Part shown: positions 52,069 through 61,569 of the stretch, piece after piece | How positions within the stretch are numbered: position 1 is the first letter of the stretch | Layout of the letters: every line of letters starts with the position of its first letter | NCBI RefSeq assembly: GCF_001583695.1 | Contig: NZ_LOBC01000008.1 | Span: 62,001-126,000, forward strand | Direction: 5' to 3' | DNA from: Bacillus wiedmannii | Lineage (GTDB): Bacteria; Bacillota; Bacilli; Bacillales; Bacillaceae_G | Length of the DNA: 64,000 nt | Position numbers and translations under genes: made by a program | The notes under the pieces: model-generated | What the model was told of the DNA's origin: nothing | Databases searched by the model: none | What the model saw: the letters and a program-made list of their open reading frames with translations, nothing else

Positions 52069-53023
52069 TCCCAAATACGACTAGAAAATCACCATATCCT
52101 TCTTTCTCTAATTCCTCTTTTCGGATAAATCGAAGGGCTGCGGAATTAATACAGTAACGAAGACCATTTGGTCCTGGGCCATCCGGGAATACATGACCTA
52201 GATGTGAATCTCCCTCTTTGCTTCTCACTTCCGTACGCGTCATATTATGACTGACATCCATTTTTTCTTTCACACTTGCTGACATAACTGGCTTCGTAAA
52301 GCTAGGCCATCCACACCCGCTATCAAATTTATCTAAAGAAGTAAATAACGGTTCACCTGAGACGATATCTACATAAAGTCCTTCTTCTTTATGATTCCAA
52401 TATTCATTTTGAAAGGGTGGCTCAGTTCCATTTTCCTGTGTTACATAAAATTGCATCTCATTTAGTTTTTCTTTTAAATGAGCATTATCTTTTTGCCAAT
52501 GTTGTTTAATAAACGCATCCCGCCCTGACCCTTTACGGTATAACTCATAGCGGAATGTATTTTTCTTATGATATCCTTGGTGATAGTCTTCAGCTGGATA
52601 AAACGTAGCTGCTGGTAATACTTTTGTCGCAATTGGTTTTGCAAAGCGTCCACTCTTTGCAAGCTCTTCTTTTGAAGCATTTGCTTTTTTATGTTGTTCT
52701 TCATTATGATAAAAAATCACTGTTTCGTAAGACTGTCCGCGGTCGTGGAATTGCCCACCTATATCAGTCGGATCAATTTGTCTCCAATATATATTTAATA
52801 ACTCCTCATACGGCATTTTATTTGCATCAAATGTAATTTGTACTGCCTCATAATGTCCAGTCGTTTCTGAACATACTTCTTTATATGTTGGACTCTCTTT
52901 ATGACCACCTGTATAACCAGAAACAACCTTTATAATTCCTTCCATCTCTTCAAATGGCGAAACCATACACCAGAAACACCCTCCAGCAAATGTAGCTAAC
53001 TCTACCTTTTCATTTACAGCCAT
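52058..53023 (-). CDS. msrAB: Bifunctional peptide methionine sulfoxide reductase MsrA/MsrB
   Basis: A 321-residue fusion. The MsrA domain (about 5-160) has the GGCFWC motif with nucleophile C16, and the [19 protein letters not shown] segment binds S-sulfoxide. The MsrB domain (about 180-315) has [11 protein letters not shown] with the resolving Cys and the catalytic C291 in [12 protein letters not shown]. The two halves repair S- and R-methionine sulfoxide. The zinc-binding CxxC pairs of many MsrB enzymes are absent. There is no signal peptide, so it is cytosolic. GGGGTG precedes the ATG. Confidence 0.96.
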   Translation of the reverse strand: MAVNEKVELATFAGGCFWCMVSPFEEMEGIIKVVSGYTGGHKESPTYKEVCSETTGHYEAVQITFDANKMPYEELLNIYWRQIDPTDIGGQFHDRGQSYETVIFYHNEEQHKKANASKEELAKSGRFAKPIATKVLPAATFYPAEDYHQGYHKKNTFRYELYRKGSGRDAFIKQHWQKDNAHLKEKLNEMQFYVTQENGTEPPFQNEYWNHKEEGLYVDIVSGEPLFTSLDKFDSGCGWPSFTKPVMSASVKEKMDVSHNMTRTEVRSKEGDSHLGHVFPDGPGPNGLRYCINSAALRFIRKEELEKEGYGDFLVVFGNKK

Positions 53024-53085
53024 TATTTCACCCCTATTCTATCTTCTGCTTACAGTATGGCATAAAAAACATCATGTTATAAAAG

Positions 53086-53114
53086 AAAAAGCATCGAACA
53101 TCGATGCTTTTTCT
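53086..53114 (-). terminator. Terminator after the AI-2E family gene
   Basis: Stem AAAAAGCATCGA / TCGATGCTTTTT with a 3-base loop. Confidence 0.85.
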
Positions 53115-54158
53115 TTACTTCACCTTATTTTTTCTGGCTTCATTCTCCATTTCATCACTTGTCACATCTAAGACATCTAATAAGAAAATGAAGATTGGAA
53201 TACCGATAATTAATCCCCATACACCTAAGAAGTGTTCTGAGAAGATTAATACCATAAATGTATAGAAAATCGGTAAGTTTGTTTTTTGCGACATGAACTT
53301 CGGATTTAACACGTAACTTTCAAGCGCATGAATTACTGTTACGATAATTAAAATATAAACAACGTACATAATACCGCCAATATTGTAAGCAATCATACAA
53401 AGCGGGAATAACGAAATGATAACCCCAGCTACTGGAATTAAACCAAGTAAGAAGATCATTAACGCTAAACCTAATAATTGCGGGAATCCTAATATCCATA
53501 GTGCAATAACGGATAAAACACAGTTAACAACTGCAATTAAAAATTGTGCTTCAATTACTTTTCCGAATGAACGTGCAAATTTCTTACCGAAGTACTCAAT
53601 TTCAGTATAGAAAATTGCAAGTCGGCTTTCTTTAAATTTTGCAGTAAAAGCAACGATACGAGCTTTCTCCAATAAGAAAAATAAACTTAAAATTAAAGAA
53701 AGTAATACTTGAAGGCCAAATTTCCCAACATTCGTAATCGATTTATATAAAATGTCAACGCCTTGTCCTACATATTTCGAAAGTTCCATATGATTGACAG
53801 CGTTAACTGCATACTTAATTAATTCACTATCTGGTGGGTTTCTTAAAAACACGTTAAATTGATAAATCAATTGTGAAATTTGTATCGTTAATACTGGTAA
53901 ATATTTGAATAATGTAATAACAATTCCACCGATTAACATTACATATAGAAATGCTATAATGAGCTTTCGATTAATGGGCATGAAGTGATCTAATTTGCGG
54001 GAAATAAACTTTTGGAATCGATCCATTAAATACGTGAGAATAAACGTAATTAAAATTAAATTCAACATACTTTGCAGCCCGTATAACACGAGAGCAAGTA
54101 TTACTAATACGAGAAACCTCTGAAATCCTTTGCTTTGAAACAGGTTTTTTATTTGCAT
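53115..54158 (-). CDS. AI-2E family transporter (YhhT/TqsA superfamily)
   Basis: A 347-residue membrane protein with about eight helices. It has the family blocks LLSLILSLFFLLEK near residues 150-163, a soluble helical stretch about 165-200, and LGLIPVAGVIISLFP and VLNPKFMSQKTNLPIF near 237-300. Family members include autoinducer-2 exporters and Na+/Li+ antiporters, so the substrate is unclear. The closest ribosome binding site (AGGAGAGAG) is about 11-15 bases before the ATG. Confidence 0.85.
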   Translation of the reverse strand: MQIKNLFQSKGFQRFLVLVILALVLYGLQSMLNLILITFILTYLMDRFQKFISRKLDHFMPINRKLIIAFLYVMLIGGIVITLFKYLPVLTIQISQLIYQFNVFLRNPPDSELIKYAVNAVNHMELSKYVGQGVDILYKSITNVGKFGLQVLLSLILSLFFLLEKARIVAFTAKFKESRLAIFYTEIEYFGKKFARSFGKVIEAQFLIAVVNCVLSVIALWILGFPQLLGLALMIFLLGLIPVAGVIISLFPLCMIAYNIGGIMYVVYILIIVTVIHALESYVLNPKFMSQKTNLPIFYTFMVLIFSEHFLGVWGLIIGIPIFIFLLDVLDVTSDEMENEARKNKVK

Positions 54159-54486
54159 AATCGACGAGTACTCTCTCCTGTCCTATAAAGTAAAACGTTA
54201 ATAAGTAGATTTTTTCTCTCTTCTCTACCTTTAATTATTTATTCATATAAAGATTTTTATAAACTTATTATAGATCTCTCTTAGCAGATCCTATAGTAGC
54301 TTACTTCTTATTTTACAATACAATGACCTAATTCAAAATGTATTCTACACAGTATTAATGAAGATTTAAGGAAACTTACATTTTTTTAAAATAGGTCTTA
54401 CCACTACTGTAACATAAAAAGCAAGCTATCAGTAGAAATCTGTCCTACAAATAGCTTGCTTTTCTCATTTTTTTAAGTAAGTTTTA
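54159..54486. other. Intergenic region between lrgB and the AI-2E family gene
   Basis: About 330 bases, AT-rich. It contains the lrgB terminator (54418-54466) and upstream sequence of the AI-2E gene. I find no open frame, RNA gene or repeat. Confidence 0.6.
54418..54466 (-). terminator. Terminator after lrgB
   Basis: Stem AAAAGCAAGCTAT / ATAGCTTGCTTTT with a 21-base loop; the minus-strand transcript ends in U. Confidence 0.8.
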
Positions 54487-55179
54487 TTAGCCAATGAATG
54501 GCATAAACATCGGTATGACAACTACAGTTACAACCCCTACTACTGTTACAGCAATACTTGCCATAGCTGCCTCTACTTCACCCATTTCAATTCCTACTGC
54601 CACTCCTAATGCGTGACCTGCTGTTCCAAGTGCTAAACCTTTTGCAATTGGATGTTTTACTCTAAATGTTTTTAAGAATAATGCTCCTAATGCGTATACA
54701 ATAACCGCGTTAAAAATAACTGCAAACGATGTAATTGCTGGTATACCACCAATACTTTCAGAGATCGGTAATGCAATTGCTGTTGTTGCTGCTTGTGGTA
54801 ACATTGAATTCATTACTGCTGTATCTAGACCAATTGCTTTTGCAACAATGAACACGACAATTACTGAGCAAATAGATCCAACCACGATAGCCGATAAAAT
54901 TTGCCACCAATATTTTTTCAACTTATCCACTTGTTTATATAATGGAATTGCAAACGCGATTGTTGCTGGTTCTAAGAAGAAGCTAATCATTTTTCCGCCA
55001 GTATTATATTCTTCAAAAGTAAAGTTACCTACTTTTAGAAAGACAATCCCTAATACCATCGCTACGAATAATGGTGTGAATAAGAAGAATCCTTTTGAAT
55101 GCTTAAATAATAATGTTCCGATTCCGTATGCGATTAATGAAACGACGATTCCGAAATATGGAGTCATTGTGCTTGCCAT
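54487..55179 (-). CDS. lrgB: Antiholin-like protein LrgB (PftB type)
   Basis: A 230-residue membrane protein with about six helices and the LrgB signature blocks: [13 protein letters not shown] near residue 70, [21 protein letters not shown] near 126-146, and [17 protein letters not shown] near 186-202. With LrgA it forms the LytSR-controlled system, which in B. subtilis (PftA/PftB) takes up pyruvate and was first described as affecting murein hydrolase activity. I use ATG 55179, since AGGAGGG is 7 bases upstream; the ATG at 55185 is too close. It follows lrgA by 34 bases in one operon. Confidence 0.94.
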   Translation of the reverse strand: MASTMTPYFGIVVSLIAYGIGTLLFKHSKGFFLFTPLFVAMVLGIVFLKVGNFTFEEYNTGGKMISFFLEPATIAFAIPLYKQVDKLKKYWWQILSAIVVGSICSVIVVFIVAKAIGLDTAVMNSMLPQAATTAIALPISESIGGIPAITSFAVIFNAVIVYALGALFLKTFRVKHPIAKGLALGTAGHALGVAVGIEMGEVEAAMASIAVTVVGVVTVVVIPMFMPFIG

Positions 55180-55213
55180 GTTCATTCCCTCCTAACAATA
55201 TATACTAAATTGG

Positions 55214-55645
55214 TTACGCAACTTTTCCGTGCTTGCGTCCTTTATTTACTACTTTCAATTCTTTCGTATCTTCTATTTCTTTATCGTCTTTTCCTAAAAT
55301 AAATTGTGCAAATAATCCTGTTACAGCGAGTAAAATAATTGTTGCGACAACAATTACAGTTAAAATTTGTACAAAATATTGTCCCATTACACCGAGAGAA
55401 TTAATAACCGAAATACCTGATGGAACGAAAAGGAATCCGATAATACCTGTTAAAGCCGTTCCGAGTGATTCAACTTGTTCCAATTTAATAACTTTTAAAC
55501 ATAATAGGCTAAATAAAATAACTAATCCGATCACCGATGAAGGCATCGGAATTGGTAAATGCGTTGCAATAATATTAGAAACTAACATAATAGCTGAAAA
55601 TATGAATGCTTGTGATAAGAAACTATATACTTTTTTCGTACTCAT
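55214..55645 (-). CDS. lrgA: Holin-like protein LrgA (PftA type)
   Basis: A 143-residue membrane protein with four helices. The family block [17 protein letters not shown] is near residues 29-45 and [17 protein letters not shown]-like text ([14 protein letters not shown]) near 75. A basic C-terminus ends [10 protein letters not shown]. It is the partner of LrgB. ATG 55645 has AGAGGTGG 6-8 bases before it; the longer frame (to 55726) runs through the promoter and the cre site and cannot be the true start. A sigma-A promoter and a consensus cre lie just upstream. Confidence 0.94.
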
Positions 55646-55675
55646 TTTGGCCACCTCTTTCGATTTGGTACCTTT

Positions 55676-55712
55676 ATTGTATAAGATAAAAACAAAACTG
55701 TAAGCGTTTACA
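55676..55712 (-). promoter_or_regulatory. lrgA promoter overlapped by a consensus cre (CcpA) site
   Basis: On the minus strand TTACAG (55703-55698) and TACAAT (55681-55676) are 16 bases apart. The cre sequence TGTAAGCGTTTACA (plus strand 55699-55712) fits TGWAARCGYTWNCW in both orientations and covers the -35 hexamer. CcpA binding would block lrgAB in glucose, as known for the B. subtilis pyruvate system. Confidence 0.82.
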
Positions 55713-55765
55713 TAGCGGAACGTCAAATATACAAAATTAGTTACAAAAATAGGCAGACGAAATAC

Positions 55766-55800
55766 AAAAAGCTACTTCTTAAATACGAAGTAGCTTTTTG
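55766..55800 (-). terminator. Terminator at the end of lytR
   Basis: Stem AAAAAGCTACTTC / GAAGTAGCTTTTT with an 8-base loop; the 5-prime arm (minus strand) lies inside the last lytR codons. It separates lytSR from lrgAB, so lrgAB relies on its own promoter. Confidence 0.82.
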
Positions 55801-56519
55801 AGTTCTTTTGCATATGTACGGCTAACAGGTACTTTTGATCCTTCTTTCATAATTAAATTATATGTAGAATTGAACCATGGTTGTATTTCTGTAATATGAT
55901 TAATATTTGCAATAAAACTACGATGGACACGCATAAAACTTGCTTGTGGCAACTTCTTTTCCAAAATTACAAGCGTATCATGTGTTACATACGTTTCTCT
56001 CATTGTTTTTACTGTCACTTTTCCGTCCACAAGTCCTACATATATAATATCTTCAATATTCACGAGTACAATCGATTCTTCAATTGGTAATGCTAATTTA
56101 TGCATCTCGGTCGTTACGTCTACACTCTTTACTTCTTGTTTTGTTTCTAATTTTATTTGTTTTTGCTTTTTATATTTCTTTAATGTCTGTACGATACGTT
56201 CTTCATCAAATGGCTTTAAAATGTAGTCTAACGCATCTACTTCAAATGCTTGCAATGCATATTGATCATAGGCAGTAGCAAACACAATTGCAGGGGGATT
56301 TTTCATCTTCTTTAATATATTTGCAATTTCAAATCCGTTATCATCAGATAGCTGAATGTCTAGGAAAACAATATCTGGTTTGTTTTTCATTAATTCCTCT
56401 AATGCATCCTCTACACAATCCGCCTCACCAATTATCTCTACTTCTTTCGTTTGCTCTAATAAATATTTCAATTCATCACGCGCTAACATTTCATCATCAA
56501 CTACTAATACTTTTAACAC
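55779..56519 (-). CDS. lytR: LytR/LytT response regulator (LytTR DNA-binding)
   Basis: A 246-residue regulator. The receiver domain has acidic D8-D9, phosphoacceptor D54 in VFLDIQLSDDNGF and K106 in ILKPFDEERI. The LytTR domain lies at about 145-243 (LVNIEDIIYVGLVDGKV, then FMRVHRSFIANINHITEI). It is the cognate partner of LytS and activates lrgAB. The start is GTG 56519, which overlaps the lytS 3-prime end by 23 bases; GGGGAGG lies about 12 bases upstream. All phosphorylation residues are intact, unlike the orphan LytTR protein near cstA. Confidence 0.94.
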   Translation of the reverse strand: MLKVLVVDDEMLARDELKYLLEQTKEVEIIGEADCVEDALEELMKNKPDIVFLDIQLSDDNGFEIANILKKMKNPPAIVFATAYDQYALQAFEVDALDYILKPFDEERIVQTLKKYKKQKQIKLETKQEVKSVDVTTEMHKLALPIEESIVLVNIEDIIYVGLVDGKVTVKTMRETYVTHDTLVILEKKLPQASFMRVHRSFIANINHITEIQPWFNSTYNLIMKEGSKVPVSRTYAKELKKLLRI

Positions 56520-58266
56520 TCCGTTTTTCCTCCCCTACTTTTTTCGGAATTACAAAGAGGAACTTTGTCCCTTGCTCTAATTCACTTTCAATTTGAAGCA
56601 TTGTCTCTTTCCCAAATAACCCGATAAGTCGTTCATTAATATTATATAAAGCTGTTCCAGTCCCTTTCTTTGATGGAACTACCATTTTTCCTAATTGTCC
56701 TAGACGTTCACTCTCAATTCCTTGTCCATTATCTTGGACTTCAAAATGCACCATCCCCTCTTTTTCAAACACATGTACTTCAACTTCGCACACCGGCTGC
56801 TTTTTCGGAAAAGCATGGCGCAATGCATTTTCAACTAATAGCTGCAGTACAAATGGTGGAACTAAGGTCGTCTTTAACTCTTCCTCAATGTACATCTTCA
56901 CTTCATACTTATTCGGAAACCGCGCTTGTTCTAACGATAAATATGCATGTACATGATTTAACTCTTGTTCTAATGGAATAAGCAATTGGCGTGCCCCTTG
57001 CAAATTACAACGAAAATACACGCTAAGCTGCAATAATAATTTTCTCGCTTTTTCTACATCTGTTCGGCATAAAGCCGATACAGTATTAATTGCATTAAAT
57101 AAAAAATGCGGATTGATTTGTGCTTGTAACGCTTTTATTTCAGCATCTTGCAATAACTTACTTTGTAACTCTGCTTCACCTAACTCAAGTTGTGTAGAGA
57201 ATATTTTTGCTAACCCTTCTGCTAATTCCTCTTCCACACGACTTAACTGGCTAGAATTTTTAAAATATAATTTTAATGTCCCAATTGTATTTCCATGTGA
57301 AGTTAGTGGAATAACGATTGCCGCCTGCAAAGGGCATCCTTCATGTTGACAATTAATAACCTCACGCGATTTCGCTTTCATTATTTTTCCTGTGTTCAAC
57401 ACTTCTTTCGATAAACCAGTTATTAAACTATGTGAAGGAATATGGTGATCTGATGCTAACCCAACGTGAGCTAATATTTTCTCTGTATCTGTTAAGGATA
57501 CCGCATCTGTTCCCGTAAAGCGGTGAATAATTTGTGCCACATGTTTACAAGAATCCTCTGTTAATCCGCGGCGAAAATATGGTAATGTTTTGTCAGCAAT
57601 TCGTAATACTTTATGCGTTTGTAAAGCTTTCGCATTTTCTTCCTGGCGCAAAATAGCTTGTATCATAGAAAGTAAAATAAAACTCCCGAAACTATTTACA
57701 AGTATCATTGGTATCGCAATTGTTTTCACGATACTAATCCCATCCTCTACGATTAATAAGATCATAATCATCTCTAAAGAAACGATAAACACACTTAAAA
57801 TCGCTGAAAATTTAGGCGTAATTGCACGATTATATTTTTTAAAAATGTATCCAATATACCCCGTTATAACACCTGCTAAAATTGATGAAATTGCACAGCT
57901 TAGCGCTGTCGTCCCGCCAAGCATATAACGGTGAATACCAGCAATCGATCCCACTCCAATTCCGACGATAGGACCACCAAGCAGGCCACTAATTCCAACA
58001 CCCATAATACGTGTATTCGCAATTGTACTAGATGACGAAACACCTTGTAGCCAATTTTCTTTCATAATTGTATTCCCGGCAATTTCAATTCCTGTGTAAT
58101 TGCTTACAATTGTAAACACTGAAAAAATACAAATAAGCTTAAGCTTATCTACATATCCATCTTGTCTATGAAGAAGGCGCCTGAACGTTTTAATATGAGA
58201 AAGTAAAAATCCTAAAATAACAATAAGTCCAACACGTTCAATCATCATAAGTACTAAATTTAGCAT
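56497..58266 (-). CDS. lytS: Sensor histidine kinase LytS
   Basis: A 589-residue membrane kinase. The 5TM-LYT sensor module spans about residues 1-205, with the NTRIMGVGISGLLGGPIVGIGVG (in parts: NTRIMGVGISGLL, GGPIVG) signature near 84-105. A GAF domain (about 225-360) includes a CxxxC-like NCQHEGCPLQAA. The LytS-type HisKA domain has ALQAQINPHFLFNAINTVSAL near 378-398 with the phosphoacceptor His. The ATPase domain (about 460-580) has LVENALRHAF and DNGQGI. It is thought to sense pyruvate or membrane potential. It is the first gene of lytS-lytR. Confidence 0.94.
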   Translation of the reverse strand: MLNLVLMMIERVGLIVILGFLLSHIKTFRRLLHRQDGYVDKLKLICIFSVFTIVSNYTGIEIAGNTIMKENWLQGVSSSSTIANTRIMGVGISGLLGGPIVGIGVGSIAGIHRYMLGGTTALSCAISSILAGVITGYIGYIFKKYNRAITPKFSAILSVFIVSLEMIMILLIVEDGISIVKTIAIPMILVNSFGSFILLSMIQAILRQEENAKALQTHKVLRIADKTLPYFRRGLTEDSCKHVAQIIHRFTGTDAVSLTDTEKILAHVGLASDHHIPSHSLITGLSKEVLNTGKIMKAKSREVINCQHEGCPLQAAIVIPLTSHGNTIGTLKLYFKNSSQLSRVEEELAEGLAKIFSTQLELGEAELQSKLLQDAEIKALQAQINPHFLFNAINTVSALCRTDVEKARKLLLQLSVYFRCNLQGARQLLIPLEQELNHVHAYLSLEQARFPNKYEVKMYIEEELKTTLVPPFVLQLLVENALRHAFPKKQPVCEVEVHVFEKEGMVHFEVQDNGQGIESERLGQLGKMVVPSKKGTGTALYNINERLIGLFGKETMLQIESELEQGTKFLFVIPKKVGEEKRSVKSISS

Positions 58267-58382
58267 CTGTGATTCATTCCTTTTTATATGAGTTAGTTTT
58301 ATTATGGGAAAATAATGAAGTGGGCGTCAAGGAGAATGCAATATCTTTTGAAATATTTTACACATAACTATCCCCTCTTTAT

Positions 58383-58411
58383 TTGACAATCTAATAGAAG
58401 AGTGCTAAAAA
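58383..58411 (+). promoter_or_regulatory. Sigma-A promoter of the MFS transporter gene
   Basis: TTGACA at 58383-58388, a 17-base spacer with an extended -10 TG, and TAAAAA at 58406-58411. Transcription would start near 58418, just before the PyrR-type leader. Confidence 0.72.
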
Positions 58412-58430
58412 TAAAGTAATATAATACAGT

Positions 58431-58550
58431 CCTTTAACCCAACCCCGTGAGGTTGAGAAGGAAGTCGGAATATACTATACGTATGGTCTTTTTTAGGGAT
58501 ACGTATGCTTTTTTGGCCTTCTCATCATATCAGGTGAGAAGGCCTTTTGT
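58431..58550 (+). ncRNA. PyrR-type attenuator leader ahead of an MFS transporter gene
   Basis: Three parts are visible. (1) The PyrR-binding hairpin CCTTTAACCCAACC-CCGTGA-GGTTGAGAAGG at 58432-58461; its AACCCCGTGAGGTT core fits the PyrR motif ARUCCNGNGAGGYU with one mismatch. (2) A terminator GGCCTTCTCA / TGAGAAGGCC followed by TTTTGTTATT at 58515-58550. (3) An antiterminator in which TGAGAAGG (58454-58461) pairs with CCTTCTCA (58517-58524), helped by the 8-base repeats ATACGTAT at 58477-58484 and 58499-58506. With UMP or UTP bound, PyrR would hold hairpin 1, allow the terminator and shut the gene off. Confidence 0.85.
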
Positions 58551-58590
58551 TATTCTTCCATAGCGACTGTAGAAAAAATAAGGAGGAGTA

Positions 58591-59892
58591 ATGATGAACG
58601 TCACTACTGATGTACAATCAACAACAGAGGAAACGAAGGAGAAAAGATATAAAACATTGTTTGGTTCTGCGCTAGGATATGCAGCAGAAGGTTTAGATAT
58701 GTTGCTCTTATCTTTCGTACTCGTCTACATTTTAAAAGAATTTCATTTAAGCCCTGTTGAAGGTGGAAACTTAACATTAGCTACCACAATAGGAATGCTA
58801 ATTGGGTCTTATTTATTTGGATTTATTGCTGATTTATTTGGGCGTATCCGTACGATGGCCTTCACAATCTTACTATTCTCACTAGCAACAGCACTTATTT
58901 ATTTCGCAACAGATTATTGGCAATTATTAATTCTTCGCTTTTTAGTTGGAATGGGAGTTGGTGGTGAATTCGGGATTGGGATGGCCATCGTAACTGAAAC
59001 ATGGTCTAAAGAAATGCGCGCTAAGGCGACATCCGTTGTTGCACTGGGATGGCAATTTGGCGTACTAGTCGCTTCACTCCTTCCAGCGTTTATCGTCCCG
59101 CATTTCGGATGGAGAGCTGTTTTCTTATTTGGGCTCATTCCCGCTCTACTAGCTGTCTATGTACGCAAAAGTTTAAGTGAACCGAAAATATGGGAACAAA
59201 AACAACGATACAAAAAAGAGTTGTTACAAAAAGAAGCTGAAGGTAATTTAACAACTACTGAGGCAGAACAACTAAAGCAAATAAAAAAGTTCCCACTTCG
59301 AAAGTTATTTGCCAATAAAAAAGTAACGATAACAACCATTGGTCTTATTATTATGTCATTTATCCAGAACTTCGGATATTATGGAATTTTTACATGGATG
59401 CCAACTATTTTAGCGAATAAATATAACTACACATTAGCAAAAGCGAGCGGTTGGATGTTCATCTCTACGATCGGCATGCTAATTGGAATTGCAACGTTTG
59501 GTATTCTAGCCGATAAAATTGGCCGCCGTAAAACTTTTACAATCTATTATGTCGGTGGTACTATATACTGTCTCATTTACTTCTTCTTATTCACAGACTC
59601 AACATTATTGTTATGGGGAAGTGCATTGCTGGGATTCTTTGCAAATGGCATGATGGGAGGATTCGGAGCAGTTTTAGCTGAAAACTATCCTGCTGAAGCT
59701 CGATCGACAGCAGAGAACTTTATTTTCGGTACAGGACGTGGGTTAGCTGGATTTGGACCTGTTATTATCGGATTACTTGCTACAGGTGGTAACTTAATGG
59801 GAGCACTATCTCTCATCTTCATTATCTACCCAATCGGTTTAGTTACAATGCTATTATGTGTCCCAGAGACGAAAGATAAAGTATTAGAATAG
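58591..59892 (+). CDS. MFS transporter under a PyrR-type attenuator
   Basis: A 433-residue major facilitator with 12 helices. GYAAEGLDMLLLSFVLVYIL lies at residues 29-48, the A-motif GFIADLFGRIRTM near 75-87, and the LRFLVGMGVGGEFGIGMAIVTE block near 115-136. The central cytosolic loop (about 195-240) is charged (QKQRYKKELLQKEAEG), and the second A-motif is GILADKIGRRKTF near 306. It belongs to the metabolite:H+ symporter type, for aromatic or organic acids. The PyrR leader implies regulation by pyrimidine level, so orotate, dihydroorotate or a related precursor is a reasoned but unproven substrate. AGGAGG precedes both ATG 58591 and the better spaced ATG 58594. Confidence 0.88.
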   Translation: MMNVTTDVQSTTEETKEKRYKTLFGSALGYAAEGLDMLLLSFVLVYILKEFHLSPVEGGNLTLATTIGMLIGSYLFGFIADLFGRIRTMAFTILLFSLATALIYFATDYWQLLILRFLVGMGVGGEFGIGMAIVTETWSKEMRAKATSVVALGWQFGVLVASLLPAFIVPHFGWRAVFLFGLIPALLAVYVRKSLSEPKIWEQKQRYKKELLQKEAEGNLTTTEAEQLKQIKKFPLRKLFANKKVTITTIGLIIMSFIQNFGYYGIFTWMPTILANKYNYTLAKASGWMFISTIGMLIGIATFGILADKIGRRKTFTIYYVGGTIYCLIYFFLFTDSTLLLWGSALLGFFANGMMGGFGAVLAENYPAEARSTAENFIFGTGRGLAGFGPVIIGLLATGGNLMGALSLIFIIYPIGLVTMLLCVPETKDKVLE

Positions 59893-59946
59893 ATTGAAAT
59901 TGTACAGAGTACTATCCCCTTCGAGAAAAGTAGTTAAATAAATAGT

Positions 59947-59987
59947 AAAGAGGAAGCATCTCAAATGAAATGCTTCCTCTTTTTATA
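59947..59987. terminator. Bidirectional terminator between the MFS and BCCT genes
   Basis: Stem AAAGAGGAAGCAT / ATGCTTCCTCTTT with a 10-base loop and T run. Confidence 0.87.
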
Positions 59988-60000
59988 TAAATACAATTCT

Positions 60001-61569
60001 TTATTTTGATTTACTAGCTTTTTGGAACAAGAAGGAAGTTTTCTCTTCTTCTTTTACAATACCTTGTTTTAACGCTAATTCCCCTGCAACTTTAGGCGCT
60101 AGCCATAGCATTGGGAATAACAGAATAGATACTGGGACAGCAGTTACTACGATGAATGATTGTAAGGCGTTAATACTTCCCTCACCCATGTATAAAAGAA
60201 TCGCTGCAACTGCGCCCATAATAAGTGACCAAAACACTCGCAAACTAATTCTAGGATCTCCATCTCCAGTCACTGCCATTGAAATCGAATACGCCATAGA
60301 ATCTCCTGTTGTCACTACAAATAAAATTGTTAATAAAAGAAATGCAGGTCCAATAATATTAGATAGTGGCAGTTGCTCTGTAATTGCAATCATAGCCGCC
60401 GGCATACCAGATTCACTTAATGCGGTCGAGATAGAACCAGGATTCATTAACTCATAAAACACACCTGATCCCCCTAGTATAGTAAACCAAAACGTTGTAA
60501 TAATAGGTGCAATAATTCCAATTGCAACGATGATTTCTCGGATTGTTCTTCCTCTTGAAATACGGCTCACTAAAATTGCCATCATCGGTCCATATCCAAT
60601 AAACCATCCCCAGAAAAAGATTGTCCATGATCCTAACCAACCTGAATCCCCACGATATGTGCTCATTGGAATAAATTCATTTATATAAAATCCAAACGAA
60701 GAAACAAATGAATCGATAATAAATCCACCTGGTCCAAACAGTAATACGAATACCATTAATAAAACTGCTAACCTAACATTTAAATCACTTATAATTTGAA
60801 TCCCTTTATCAATTCCTGTTACCGCAGATATAGTAGAAACAGCTACTACACAAACAATAATGGCTAATTGAGTAGTAAACACATCAGGAATGTCAAACAA
60901 TGCTTGTAATCCATAACTTGCTTGTAGTCCTAAAAATCCAATTGGACCAATTGTCCCTGCTGCTACTGCAATAATTGCAAACACATCGATCGTTGTTCCA
61001 AGCCAACTCTTTCGCAATTTCTCTCCAAAAATAGGATATAAAAGCGTTCGAGGTTTTAACGGCATACCTTTATGATAATGTCCGTACATCATAACTACCG
61101 CACTAATTGTTCCTAAAATCGTCCAAGCGAGGAAACCCCAATGCATATAACTTTGTGCTAAAGCAGGCATTACTGCTTCTTTCGTTCCAGCAGTTATACC
61201 CTCATGTATTGGTGGCACCGTCATCAAATGGTACATCGGCTCTGCAGCTGCCCAAAAAACGCCACCTCCGGCAAGTAATGTAGACATAATAATAGCGAGC
61301 CATTTCGTCGTACTAATCTCAGGTTTTTCTAGCCCCCCAAGTTTAACTCTCCCATATTTTGAAAACGCCATACACATGGCAACAACAAATGTACCAATTA
61401 ATAAAACCTGCCAAAAGGCACCAAAATATTTAATTGAAACTGCAAAACTGCTATTAATGGCTCCCTCTACGTAACTTTTATTAAAAATAACTGCAATTAC
61501 AAATAATAAAAGTGAGCCACCACTAATAAGAAATACAGGCCAATCCGTTTTTCGACTCTTCATCCTCAT
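60001..61569 (-). CDS. BCCT-family glycine betaine/choline-type transporter
   Basis: A 522-residue membrane protein with 12 helices. The N-terminal region holds KYFGAFWQVLLIGTFVVAMCMAFSKYG near residues 47-73 and the BCCT motif MSTLLAGGGVFWAAAEPMYHL near 95-115 (substrate helix TM3). The aromatic betaine-binding segment is in the WTIFFWGWFIGYGPMMAILVSRISRGRTIRE region near 311-341 (the signature W-x-x-F-Y/G-x-W-W-x-x-x type). It is a Na+-coupled importer of betaine-like osmolytes, close to OpuD/BetL. The ATG follows AGGAGG. An intact osmosensory C-terminal tail is not obvious; the tail is short and basic (KASKSK). Confidence 0.92.
   Translation of the reverse strand: MRMKSRKTDWPVFLISGGSLLLFVIAVIFNKSYVEGAINSSFAVSIKYFGAFWQVLLIGTFVVAMCMAFSKYGRVKLGGLEKPEISTTKWLAIIMSTLLAGGGVFWAAAEPMYHLMTVPPIHEGITAGTKEAVMPALAQSYMHWGFLAWTILGTISAVVMMYGHYHKGMPLKPRTLLYPIFGEKLRKSWLGTTIDVFAIIAVAAGTIGPIGFLGLQASYGLQALFDIPDVFTTQLAIIVCVVAVSTISAVTGIDKGIQIISDLNVRLAVLLMVFVLLFGPGGFIIDSFVSSFGFYINEFIPMSTYRGDSGWLGSWTIFFWGWFIGYGPMMAILVSRISRGRTIREIIVAIGIIAPIITTFWFTILGGSGVFYELMNPGSISTALSESGMPAAMIAITEQLPLSNIIGPAFLLLTILFVVTTGDSMAYSISMAVTGDGDPRISLRVFWSLIMGAVAAILLYMGEGSINALQSFIVVTAVPVSILLFPMLWLAPKVAGELALKQGIVKEEEKTSFLFQKASKSK

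Noticed and set aside
55646-55726. N-terminal extension of the lrgA frame
   Set aside because: The stretch contains the lrgA promoter and the cre site, and the internal ATG has a strong AGAGGTGG site.
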